A stretch of 64,000 nt of DNA from Bacteroidaceae bacterium (GTDB taxonomy: Bacteria; Bacteroidota; Bacteroidia; Bacteroidales; Bacteroidaceae): the NCBI GenBank assembly GCA_024398635.1, contig JAKSIV010000002.1, positions 1 to 64,000 on the forward strand. The letters run 5' to 3'. Every line of letters begins with the position of its first letter. The stretch's first letter is position 1. The translations under genes and the position numbers were made by a program. Shown here in pieces: positions 47,039 through 54,161 of this stretch. The notes beneath the pieces were generated by a model. The model saw only the letters and a program-made list of their open reading frames with translations. It was not told where the DNA came from and did not search any database.

Positions 47039-47985
47039 AACTCAATACACCCGTTGAAATAAAGCCGCTTGACAAGAGACTCACATACAGCGACAGCATC
47101 CTGTTTGTGGGCTCATGCTTTGCCGATGAGATCGGTAACCGCTGTGCGGAGCGTTATTTCGATACACGGGTGAATCCTTTCGGGGTTCTGTTCAACCCCT
47201 GCTCGATTTCTGATTGCTTAGGCCTGCTTGAAGGTTACGGCATCAATGCTGAGCAGTGCAGTTTCATACCGGAAGATGTGATTGAAACTACCGGTGGATT
47301 CTGCTCTTTTCATCATCACGGCAGTATGGCCCGCCCCACTGCGCAGGAGTTTTTAGACAACGCCAATAAGGTACTTGCGGATTCATCGGCCTTCTATTAC
47401 CGCGAGGGATGGGTGGTGGTTACTTTGGGTACGGCATTCATTTATACGGATAAGGAGACGGGCAATGTGGTGGCCAACTGTCATAAACTGCCGGCCGATC
47501 GTTTTGAGCGTACCATGATCAGCGCCGATCAGGTTTATGAGGCGCTGAGTCAGTATGTGGCCGCACGTCCCGGGAGGCAGTGGATATTTACCGTGAGCCC
47601 CGTACGTCATCTTGCAGACGGCCTGCATGCCAACACCCTGAGCAAGGCAACGCTGCATCTGGGCATAGAGAAACTGGTCAACCGTTATCCTAACGCACAC
47701 TATTTCCCGGCATACGAGATTCTGATGGACGAGCTGCGTGATTACCGTTTCTATGCCGACGACATGATGCACCCCACGCAGCAGGCTGCCGATTACATCT
47801 TTGAGCGTTTTATGGATTTTGCTCTGGCTGACAGTGACAGACCGTTGCTGGCGGAGGCTGGAAAGGTGCGCGGCATGATGGAGCATCGCATTCTCAATCC
47901 CGGCACTCCAGAGGCTGCACGCTTTGAGGTCCAGCGTACTAAAGCTTTAGATTCTTTTCTACAGAAGATACATCGTCGGCAATGA
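47035..47985 (+). CDS. GSCFA-family protein, SGNH-hydrolase-like
   Basis: A 316-residue GSCFA family protein, named for the motif seen here as LFVGSCFADEIG (residues about 22-33). Function is unknown. The Ser of GSCFA, an internal FTVSPVRH and the C-terminal DDMMHPTQQAADYIF resemble blocks I and V of SGNH/GDSL esterases (Ser and Asp-x-x-His), suggesting an esterase or acyltransferase fold; this is inference. No signal peptide, so cytoplasmic. It overlaps the nucleotidyltransferase by four bases and, at its 3' end, the opposite-strand phosphatase gene by 47 bases. Confidence 0.82.
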   Translation: MKLNTPVEIKPLDKRLTYSDSILFVGSCFADEIGNRCAERYFDTRVNPFGVLFNPCSISDCLGLLEGYGINAEQCSFIPEDVIETTGGFCSFHHHGSMARPTAQEFLDNANKVLADSSAFYYREGWVVVTLGTAFIYTDKETGNVVANCHKLPADRFERTMISADQVYEALSQYVAARPGRQWIFTVSPVRHLADGLHANTLSKATLHLGIEKLVNRYPNAHYFPAYEILMDELRDYRFYADDMMHPTQQAADYIFERFMDFALADSDRPLLAEAGKVRGMMEHRILNPGTPEAARFEVQRTKALDSFLQKIHRRQ

Positions 47986-48589
47986 AGTCGGCCGATGTAA
48001 GCTCATGACGGGGACGGAATCCCCAGCTTACTGCAATTATGGGTATGCCTGCGTTGCGGGCGGTTTGGATATCGGTCCCTGAATCTCCTACCATGACGGT
48101 GTGGGCGCGGTCGGTTCCGGCTTTCTTCATTATGTATTCCACCAGTGCGGCATCGGGCTTGAGAGGATAGTCAGGACTGTTGCCCATGACTGCAACGAAG
48201 TCTATGCCGGGAAAGAACTTTGCAATGAGTCTTTCGGTGCCTGCCTGAATCTTGTTGGATGCAACTGCTAGCTTGTATCCTTCGGTGAATAGGGTGTTTA
48301 TCAGTTCAGGGATACCGGGATACGGCTTGGTGTAGACGTCTATGTGACGGGCGTAGTATTCGAGAAAACTGGCCAGGGTGGTATCCACAAATGCATCATC
48401 TGAAGCCTTGTCATCGGGTAGGGCACGCATTACGAGTTTGCGCATTCCGTTGCCTGCCATGAGGCGGTACTCATCGAGAGTGTGCTGTGGCAGCCCCAAC
48501 GTCTCAAGCGTGTGGTTGGCCGCGTTACCCAAATCCGCGATGGTGTTGAGCAGTGTGCCGTCCAAATCAAAAATCACCAGTCTCTCCAT
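47939..48589 (-). CDS. HAD-superfamily phosphatase, phosphoglycolate phosphatase-like
   Basis: A 216-residue HAD subfamily I phosphatase. Motif I is FDLDGTLLNT (residues 6-15), motif II VASNK, motif III around the Lys in YPLKPD, and motif IV VMVGDSGTDIQTARNAG. The helical cap fits the Gph/PGP group. The substrate may be phosphoglycolate or another small sugar phosphate. It converges with the GSCFA gene with a 47-base overlap, so there is no room for a terminator between them. The start lies just downstream of an ATTGAGA repeat region. Confidence 0.88.
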   Translation of the reverse strand: MERLVIFDLDGTLLNTIADLGNAANHTLETLGLPQHTLDEYRLMAGNGMRKLVMRALPDDKASDDAFVDTTLASFLEYYARHIDVYTKPYPGIPELINTLFTEGYKLAVASNKIQAGTERLIAKFFPGIDFVAVMGNSPDYPLKPDAALVEYIMKKAGTDRAHTVMVGDSGTDIQTARNAGIPIIAVSWGFRPRHELTSADFIADDVSSVEKNLKL

Positions 48590-48604
48590 ATCGGCCGCAA
48601 AGGT

Positions 48605-48634
48605 AATTGAAAATTGAGAATTGAGAATTGAAAA
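48605..48634 (+). repeat. ATTGAAA/ATTGAGA tandem heptads
   Basis: Four tandem units (ATTGAAA, ATTGAGA, ATTGAGA, ATTGAAA) in the gap between the divergent phosphatase and GH9 genes. Longest of three occurrences in the window. Confidence 0.65.
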
Positions 48635-48692
48635 GAAATGCTTATATTAGCGGACACTAACCTATAGTCAATTACTTTTTAGCCTTACAAAT

Positions 48693-51263
48693 ATGAAAAG
48701 GAACTTACTTCTTTTGGGATTGGCGGCTCTGCTTTTGGCCGCATGTGACAAGGCGCCTAAACAGGCAGCCGATCTTAAGCTGAACGACAAAGAGTATTTT
48801 GAGACGCAGGGTGTGAATGTCCTGGTGTTCAGCAACACTTTCTCAGGCGGATTCAATGACGAGAAGAATTCCGGAATAGAGATTATCCATCACGGTGTAC
48901 GTACCGTTCAGGGCGGTTCGGTCCGTCTTAACAAGACCCCCGAGCAGTGGGATCTGGTGCCGGCATCGCCCAGACGCGTTGTGGACTCGGTCAACCAGTC
49001 CATTGAGGTTGCCATGCGTTATGCCGATTACGACTTTGACTCACGCGTGGTTGTGACCGCAAAGGGTAAGGCCGTGGAGATTGCTGTTTATCTGGACAAG
49101 CCTGTACCCGAATTCCTGGCAGGCAAGGCTGGTTTCAACCTGGAGTTCCTGCCGTCACAGTACTGGGGTAAGACATATCTGATGGATGGCCGCCCCAACA
49201 GGTTCCCGCGCTATGCTGTGAGCCAGACACAGGCCGTATCCAACGATGAAAAGCCCCGTCAGTTCAAGGGATTCCGCACTTATGATGACCGTGGAACCGG
49301 CGAATTCGTCGATCCTCTGCCCCTTGAGACAGGTCATAACATCCTTATTGCTCCCGATGAGCCCGAGCGCATGATCAAGATCTCATCGGACGATGCGACA
49401 CTGGAACTTTATGACGGCCGAATGCTGGCCCAGAACGGCTGGTTCGTATTACGTTCAGTCCTGCCCGCAGGCAAGACCGGCAAGGTGGTGACCTGGACAG
49501 TTGAGCCTCATGCCATACCCGGTTGGATAAGGGAACCTAACATCGGCTTCTCACAGGTGGGATATGTACCTTCACAGCCCAAGGTTGCCGTGATTGAACT
49601 TGACAAGATGGACAAACCTCTCAAGACCGCATCGATCTACAGGATTGAGGACGACGGCAGTGAAAAGCTTGCTTACAAGGGCAACATAGACGTATGGGGC
49701 ATGTACTACAAGTACAACTACGTGAAGTTTGACTTCAGCGAAGTCCGCGAGCCTGGTGTATACTTTATCAAATACGGAAAATACCAGACCGGCAACTTTA
49801 TCATCGACAAGTCTGTCTACAATTGGATAACCGACGCCACCAGCGACGTTTGGATTCCCATACACATGAACCACATGACGGTGAACGAGGGTTATCGTAT
49901 CTGGCACGGAGAGCCGTTCAAGGAGGGTTATCTGCAGGCTCCGCAGAGTGATCACTTTGACCTTCACTCACAGGGCGCTCAGACCAACACCAAGTACAAA
50001 CCCTACGAGCTCATTCCTGGCCTGAACGTGGGTGGTTACTTTGATGCCGGTGACTTTGATATCGAGACCGGATCAAACATCAGCGTGGTACAGAACATGG
50101 TTGCTGCCTGGGAGCTGTTCCATCCTATGCGTGACGAGACATTCGTAAGCGAGGAGCAGCGTTACGTAGATTTGCATCGGCCCGATGGAAAACCCGACCT
50201 GCTTCAGTATATAGAGCATGGTGTTCTGAACCTGCTGGCCCAGGCCGAGAACATAGGCTTCATGTCACAGACACTGTCCAACTCAGTGCTTGACAACTAC
50301 CATCATCTGGGTGATGCAGCTGCCATTACCGATGGCCTGCACTATGATCCCAGTCTGCCCAAGTATGTGAAATCGGCCGATGGAAAGCGCAGCGGTACAC
50401 CTGATGACATGTGGGCTTTCACTAATCGCAACCTGAACAATGACATCAATGCTGCCAATATGTTCGCAGCCGCAAGCCGTGTGCTCAAGGGCTACAATGA
50501 TGACCTTGCGGCACGCTGTCTCAAACAGTCCAAGAGACTTCAGGAAGAGGCTACAAAACTGATGAGCCAACGCGGTGCCGGCGGTATGGGACGCATGGGC
50601 GGTCAGAACTTTGGTGGTGGCAACCGCGGAGGTGGCGGCAATCTTGCCACCAACCTGCAGCTCTATATTGCAACAGGTGAGAAATCATATATTGAGCAGT
50701 TTGAGCAGCAGATATGGCAGGCTCTGGACCGTAACGTGAACAATACCATCCGTACAGCCATGGACGCCATACCTCATATGGACGCCGCTTACAAGGAGCG
50801 TCTGCGCCCGTATGCCGAAAAGTATAAGGAGTATCTGGAGAGCGTGAGCAACAACAATCCTTACGGAGTGCCTATCGGTGAGGGTAACTGGGCCGGCAGC
50901 GGTGCCGTAGTAACCTATGGAACCACCGCAACGTTTGCCAACCTCTACTTCCCGGATATCATTGACAAGAAATATGCGTACAATGCCGCCGCATTCATGT
51001 TCGGTTGCCACCCGTACCACAACTATTCACTTGTGGCAGCTGTGGGTGCCGCACGTCCCAAGCAGGTGTTCTACGGCAACAACCGCGCCGATTTCTCATT
51101 CATACCCGGCAACGTGGCTCCCGGCCTGCTGTTCCGCAAGCCCGACCACTTTGAGAACTATGACGATTGGCCATTCCTGTGGGGTCAGAACGAAGGTACT
51201 ATTGCCGGCAACACCAGCTATTACATCTTTGGCGAGGCCTTCAAGCAGATGGCTGCAAAGTAA
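48693..51263 (+). CDS. GH9 family glycosidase, lipoprotein
   Basis: An 856-residue family 9 enzyme (inverting, usually endo-beta-1,4-glucanase; some cut mixed-linkage glucan or xyloglucan). The signal peptide ends in lipobox LLAAC. Residues about 25-280 are an unassigned beta domain. An Ig-like CelD-N domain follows (IGFSQVGYVPSQPKVAVIE, about 285-380), then the (alpha/alpha)6 barrel. The catalytic base lies in GGYFDAGDFD (about 448-457) and the acid Glu in GQNEGTIAGN (about 832). GCHPYHNYSLVAAVG is typical. A Gly-rich insertion (about 625-650) interrupts the barrel. It is followed by a strong terminator. Confidence 0.87.
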   Translation: MKRNLLLLGLAALLLAACDKAPKQAADLKLNDKEYFETQGVNVLVFSNTFSGGFNDEKNSGIEIIHHGVRTVQGGSVRLNKTPEQWDLVPASPRRVVDSVNQSIEVAMRYADYDFDSRVVVTAKGKAVEIAVYLDKPVPEFLAGKAGFNLEFLPSQYWGKTYLMDGRPNRFPRYAVSQTQAVSNDEKPRQFKGFRTYDDRGTGEFVDPLPLETGHNILIAPDEPERMIKISSDDATLELYDGRMLAQNGWFVLRSVLPAGKTGKVVTWTVEPHAIPGWIREPNIGFSQVGYVPSQPKVAVIELDKMDKPLKTASIYRIEDDGSEKLAYKGNIDVWGMYYKYNYVKFDFSEVREPGVYFIKYGKYQTGNFIIDKSVYNWITDATSDVWIPIHMNHMTVNEGYRIWHGEPFKEGYLQAPQSDHFDLHSQGAQTNTKYKPYELIPGLNVGGYFDAGDFDIETGSNISVVQNMVAAWELFHPMRDETFVSEEQRYVDLHRPDGKPDLLQYIEHGVLNLLAQAENIGFMSQTLSNSVLDNYHHLGDAAAITDGLHYDPSLPKYVKSADGKRSGTPDDMWAFTNRNLNNDINAANMFAAASRVLKGYNDDLAARCLKQSKRLQEEATKLMSQRGAGGMGRMGGQNFGGGNRGGGGNLATNLQLYIATGEKSYIEQFEQQIWQALDRNVNNTIRTAMDAIPHMDAAYKERLRPYAEKYKEYLESVSNNNPYGVPIGEGNWAGSGAVVTYGTTATFANLYFPDIIDKKYAYNAAAFMFGCHPYHNYSLVAAVGAARPKQVFYGNNRADFSFIPGNVAPGLLFRKPDHFENYDDWPFLWGQNEGTIAGNTSYYIFGEAFKQMAAK

Positions 51264-51278
51264 GGCAAATGGCACAAT

Positions 51279-51314
51279 AAAAAGAAAGAGGCGCGTTTGC
51301 GTCTCTTTCTTTTT
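51279..51314. terminator. Bidirectional terminator between GH9 and tRNA-Phe
   Basis: AAAAAGAAAGAG (51279-51290) pairs with CTCTTTCTTTTT (51303-51314). It serves the GH9 gene from the left and the minus-strand tRNA-Phe from the right. Confidence 0.88.
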
Positions 51315-51315
51315 G

Positions 51316-51388
51316 TGGTGCCACCGGGAATCGAACCAGGGACACAAGGATTTTCAGTCCTTTGCTCTACCAACTGAGCTATGACACC
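51316..51388 (-). tRNA. tRNA-Phe (anticodon GAA)
   Basis: On the minus strand the acceptor arms GGTGTCA/TGGCACC pair, with discriminator A. The anticodon arm GGACTGAAAATCC gives GAA. D-arm AGCTCAGTTGGTAGAGC and T-arm GGTTCGATTCC are canonical. Length is 73 bases, no CCA encoded. Confidence 0.97.
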
Positions 51389-51414
51389 AGAAACATTTGT
51401 TTCAAATGCGGGTG

Positions 51415-51444
51415 CAAAGATACGCACTTTTTTAAGTCCGGCAA
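51415..51444 (-). promoter_or_regulatory. Promoter of tRNA-Phe
   Basis: On the minus strand, TTG (51444-51442) is followed after exactly 19 bases by TATCTTTG (51422-51415), an ideal Bacteroidetes -33/-7 promoter, 26 bases before the tRNA. Confidence 0.82.
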
Positions 51445-51485
51445 GTTTTTGAGAACAAAAAAGTGCGCATCAAGAAAAAATCCAT

Positions 51486-51493
51486 TACCTTTG
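51486..51493 (+). promoter_or_regulatory. -7 box of tRNA-Pro
   Basis: TACCTTTG fits TAnnTTTG, 20 bases before the tRNA. The -33 position lacks TTG. It is divergent from the tRNA-Phe promoter. Confidence 0.6.
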
Positions 51494-51513
51494 CACCGCA
51501 ATTACGCAAGGAT

Positions 51514-51586
51514 CGGAATGTAGCGCAGTTGGTAGCGCACTACGTTCGGGACGTAGGGGTCGGGCGTTCGAGTCGCCTCATTCCGA
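51514..51586 (+). tRNA. tRNA-Pro (anticodon CGG)
   Basis: The acceptor arms CGGAATG (51514-51520) and CATTCCG (51579-51585) pair, discriminator A. The anticodon stem CTACG/CGTAG holds loop TTCGGGA, giving CGG (reads CCG). T-arm has CGTTCGAGTCG. Confidence 0.95.
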
Positions 51587-51589
51587 CAG

Positions 51590-51620
51590 AAAATGGGAGC
51601 TTTCCGGCTCCCATTTTTTA
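51590..51620 (+). terminator. Terminator of tRNA-Pro
   Basis: AAAATGGGAGC pairs with GCTCCCATTTT, followed by more T, four bases after the tRNA. Confidence 0.88.
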
Positions 51621-51633
51621 TGCGACGCATTGG

Positions 51634-51674
51634 AAAACGACGCAAAGGGAAACGACCCCTTTGCGTCGTTTTTA
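51634..51674 (+). terminator. Second hairpin terminator before the GH97 remnant
   Basis: AAAACGACGCAAAGGG pairs with CCCTTTGCGTCGTTTT over about 16 base pairs, ending in T. It lies between the tRNA-Pro terminator and the first recognisable residue of the decayed GH97 gene, so the remnant is unlikely to be transcribed from the tRNA side. Confidence 0.8.
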
Positions 51675-51678
51675 CGAG

Positions 51679-52123
51679 ATGGTGGACTACTATCTGGATA
51701 TCCTGGAGGATGCCGCTGCTGCACACAACGCCACGCTGCCCTTTACCCGCAATGTCATAGGTCCCATGGATTACACTCCGTGCACCTTTACCGACAGCCA
51801 AAATCCGCATATCACTACCGATTGCCATGAGCTGGCCCTGCCCATACTCTTTGAGTCAGGCCTGCAGCACATGGCCGACCGCCCCGAGGCATACTGCGCG
51901 CCGTTCCGGTGATACCTGGTACATTGCAGGCATCAACGGCACTGAGGGTGAGATTATTTTTGAGCCGGATTTTTCAAGGATAGGGCAGGATGTAACGCTG
52001 TCAATGCTGATTACCGACAAGGGAGACAAACCCGGCATGGGATTCGATATACGGAAAAATGAAAGAGCCGGTAAACTGACGCTCCCGGCTCGTGGTGGTT
52101 TTGTGGCAATCGTGACAAAATAG
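51679..52123 (+). pseudogene. Decayed 3' remnant of a GH97 glycosidase gene
   Basis: Two reading frames together resemble the C-terminal end of GH97 (SusB-like alpha-glucosidase/galactosidase). The first, to about 51912, gives NATLPFTRNVIGPMDYTP and HELALPILFESGLQHMADRPEAY, both characteristic of the family. After an internal gap of roughly 40 residues and a shift to another frame, GDTWYIAGINGTEGEI and LPARGGFVAIVTK follow up to the stop near 52123. The N-terminal and most catalytic sequence is missing, and there is no start. The rest of the space to 52202 has nothing recognisable. Confidence 0.82.
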
Positions 52124-52202
52124 AATCACTTGCAGACAAGGCGGAGGCATAATCCGCTGGACAGGTTCCTGTTGTCAACAGACTGGTTATGAGAGTCAAA
52201 TA

Positions 52203-53207
52203 TCAGGCAACAACCGGAATTGGATCGGGTCCGTATTGGTTGGGACCTTCGGTTCCTGATTCACAGAACATGACTATCCTGATGATGGTTGAGACCAGAT
52301 AATAGAAAGCCACCAACCCCATTGTCTTGTCTATATCGCCTCCGCTATTGAATGATAAAGTGCTAAGATTAACAATGTTTTCCTTGAGAACGCTGGCAGT
52401 CTGGAATAACAAATCTGGCAATACCAAAAGGATAATGATTAGCCATCCTGCATCATCACGGTCATGCAGTCTGCGTACTGAGACGGCCAGATATGGCAGC
52501 ACAGTCACCAGATATAATATGAGTAGCGCTATCAGTATCATTAGAACTGTCAGTTTGATGGGCGCTGCGTTCTCCAATTGGCTGGGATCGGGTATAAAGG
52601 TTTTTATCAAAGCCAATACCACTACTATGGTAATGCGTATTATAGCTTGGAATAAGACCCAATACCAGTACTCGGAGCGGCGGGCGCGTCCGTTAAAGTT
52701 GCAATAGTTGCTAAAGCAGTTTGCAATAGCTTTCCCGAATGACATTTTTTCTTTCATAACTTTTGCGTTTTTTGTTGATTCTGTCGGCAAAGTTATGGGG
52801 GCAGTTTTCTCTGCGGAATTCTGTGACGTAACACTATCCGAACTGTTACGCTTCTGTTCGGGGAACAGCAGGTCAAACCACTTGTTGGGCAGTTTCTCGC
52901 GCAGACGCAGTTTGCGCATGCGGATGGCATCCTTGGTTACGGTCAGGCACTCGGCTATGGCTACGGTTTCTATGTGCTGGAATGTGAGCGCGCAAAAGAA
53001 CAGGTCCGATTCTGTAAGTGATGGGGCATCGGCCCTTAAGAGTTCAAACACGGGTGCGTACGTGCGCTCGATACTCTTGTTAATTGCAAAGCGCTCATCG
53101 AACGTGAGGCGGTTGTCGCGTGTACGGTATGTCTTGAGGATACGGTACTCCTCGGTCTGACTGAAAGCGGAGTAGCACTCATTGAGCAAAGTAGTGATAT
53201 CTTGCAT
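52203..53207 (-). CDS. Membrane protein with N-terminal HTH-like domain and DUF805
   Basis: A 334-residue fusion. Residues about 1-120 are soluble with an HTH-like segment (TVTKDAIRMRKLRLREKLP) resembling sigma region 4 or other Bacteroidetes HTH domains. A polar linker with Ser/Thr/Asn follows. From about 155 the DUF805 domain appears: NFNGRARRSEYWYW, several membrane segments, VRRLHDRDDAGW and a C-terminal GPNQYGPDP. DUF805 proteins are inner-membrane proteins of unknown function. The fusion suggests a membrane-tethered DNA-binding protein. TGTTACG/TGTTCGG repeats lie upstream of and inside the gene. Confidence 0.8.
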   Translation of the reverse strand: MQDITTLLNECYSAFSQTEEYRILKTYRTRDNRLTFDERFAINKSIERTYAPVFELLRADAPSLTESDLFFCALTFQHIETVAIAECLTVTKDAIRMRKLRLREKLPNKWFDLLFPEQKRNSSDSVTSQNSAEKTAPITLPTESTKNAKVMKEKMSFGKAIANCFSNYCNFNGRARRSEYWYWVLFQAIIRITIVVVLALIKTFIPDPSQLENAAPIKLTVLMILIALLILYLVTVLPYLAVSVRRLHDRDDAGWLIIILLVLPDLLFQTASVLKENIVNLSTLSFNSGGDIDKTMGLVAFYYLVSTIIRIVMFCESGTEGPNQYGPDPIPVVA

Positions 53208-53229
53208 CGGGACATATAATTGTTTACGG

Positions 53230-53237
53230 CAAAAGTA
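53230..53237 (-). promoter_or_regulatory. -7 box of the HTH-DUF805 gene
   Basis: On the minus strand this reads TACTTTTG, 22 bases before the start codon. The -33 region lies in the TGTTCGG repeat array. Confidence 0.5.
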
Positions 53238-53247
53238 GGTGAATTAT

Positions 53248-53288
53248 GCCGAACAGGGCCGAACAAAGCGTAACAAAGGACGTAACAA
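53248..53288 (-). promoter_or_regulatory. Tandem TGTTACG/TGTTCGG sites, possible operator
   Basis: On the minus strand: TGTTACG, TGTTACG, TGTTCGG, TGTTCGG in direct orientation, starting 12, 10 and 10 bases apart, close to one helical turn. They cover the region where the -33 element of the HTH-DUF805 gene should be. The role as an operator is inferred. Confidence 0.5.
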
Positions 53289-53717
53289 TTAGTGCTTTGC
53301 TTTGATCAGGCAGACTATTAATGTGATTATTCCGGCCAGCAGGAGTACCGGCTCGGCGAACATGAACAGCGGGCAGGTGCCCATGGTGAGCGTTACGAGT
53401 GTTGAGCTCAGGACAGTCAGCGTAAGGCACGATGCAAACACGTGGAGTCCGCAAATGCGCAGGCCTTTTTCATCGGGCCTTAATTTGAACATGTTGTTAG
53501 CCAGGGTATAAATACCGTATGTAACCAGGCACAGCATGAGGCTGATAATGGGGTAGTATATCAGCGTTGTCCTGGCCATGGAACCGCTGGCATTGCCTGC
53601 GGGGTCAAAGTGGGCTGGAAGCACATGGGGCAGGGCGCTCCACCTTATCCATATTGCGCACACATTCACAATGATGATGATTACCGGCACCATCCATCCG
53701 TACTTACGCCATTTCAT
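53289..53717 (-). CDS. DUF1648-domain membrane protein
   Basis: About 142 residues with four predicted membrane segments. The ATG at 53717 (MKWRKYGWMVPV) is preferred over an upstream TTG that adds about 40 unlikely residues. The loop ALPHVLPAHFDPAGNASG after the first segment is the DUF1648 signature, also found in SdpI-type immunity proteins. Function is unknown. It lies about 80 bases upstream of the HTH-DUF805 gene on the same strand and diverges from the toxin-antitoxin pair. Confidence 0.72.
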   Translation of the reverse strand: MKWRKYGWMVPVIIIIVNVCAIWIRWSALPHVLPAHFDPAGNASGSMARTTLIYYPIISLMLCLVTYGIYTLANNMFKLRPDEKGLRICGLHVFASCLTLTVLSSTLVTLTMGTCPLFMFAEPVLLLAGIITLIVCLIKAKH

Positions 53718-53795
53718 AGAAGCAATCTTATAGTTCTTTACAAAAGTAATCAATTTTCCATTAATACTGAGATTCAAATTATACAAGCAAAAGTA

Positions 53796-53840
53796 TTGTA
53801 ATTGTAAGTAAATACATATATATTTGCAATATAATTGCAA
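53796..53840 (+). promoter_or_regulatory. Promoter and palindromic operator of the toxin-antitoxin genes
   Basis: TTG (53796-53798), 20 bases, then TATATTTG (53819-53826) forms the promoter. The palindrome TTGCAAT-ATA-ATTGCAA (53824-53840) overlaps the -7 box and ends seven bases before the antitoxin ATG, fitting autorepression by the antitoxin. Confidence 0.6.
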
Positions 53841-53846
53841 TTATTT

Positions 53847-54161
53847 ATGTCACAAACAGCTATTTCATTTAGAGTGGACAATGAGTTGAAACAAGGTTTT
53901 GATTCATTGTGTAATGAGTTTGGGCTCAGTAATTCTGCAGCCCTTACCATCTTTATGAAAACGGTAGTCCGTGAACGCAGGATTCCGTTTGAGATCAGAG
54001 TAGAACCTTTGGATGACACTAGAGACAAAGCCATGAAAGCATTTAAACGCATGAGAGAAGATGCAGCCGCAGCAGGTTTGCATGATTTATCATTAGAAGA
54101 AATCAATGCCATTATTAAAGAAACACGTGATGAAAGAAAAGCAAATACTGGCAGTCATTGA
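53847..54161 (+). CDS. RelB/DinJ-type antitoxin
   Basis: About 104 residues. The N-terminal ribbon-helix-helix (residues about 1-45: TAISFRVDNELKQGFDSLCNEFGLSNSAALTIF, read in parts) is typical of RelB/DinJ antitoxins, which bind DNA as dimers and repress their own operon. The C-terminal half is charged and helical and would wrap the toxin. The start at 53847 is chosen over an upstream TTG because it begins the RHH strand MSQTAISFRV. It overlaps the PIN toxin gene by 32 bases. The pair is more AT-rich than its neighbours, suggesting later acquisition. Confidence 0.85.
   Translation: MSQTAISFRVDNELKQGFDSLCNEFGLSNSAALTIFMKTVVRERRIPFEIRVEPLDDTRDKAMKAFKRMREDAAAAGLHDLSLEEINAIIKETRDERKANTGSH

Noticed and set aside
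51463-51678. N-terminal part of an ORF running through tRNA-Pro into the GH97 remnant
   Set aside because: It reads through a tRNA gene and two terminators; only the part after about 51679 resembles a protein (GH97).
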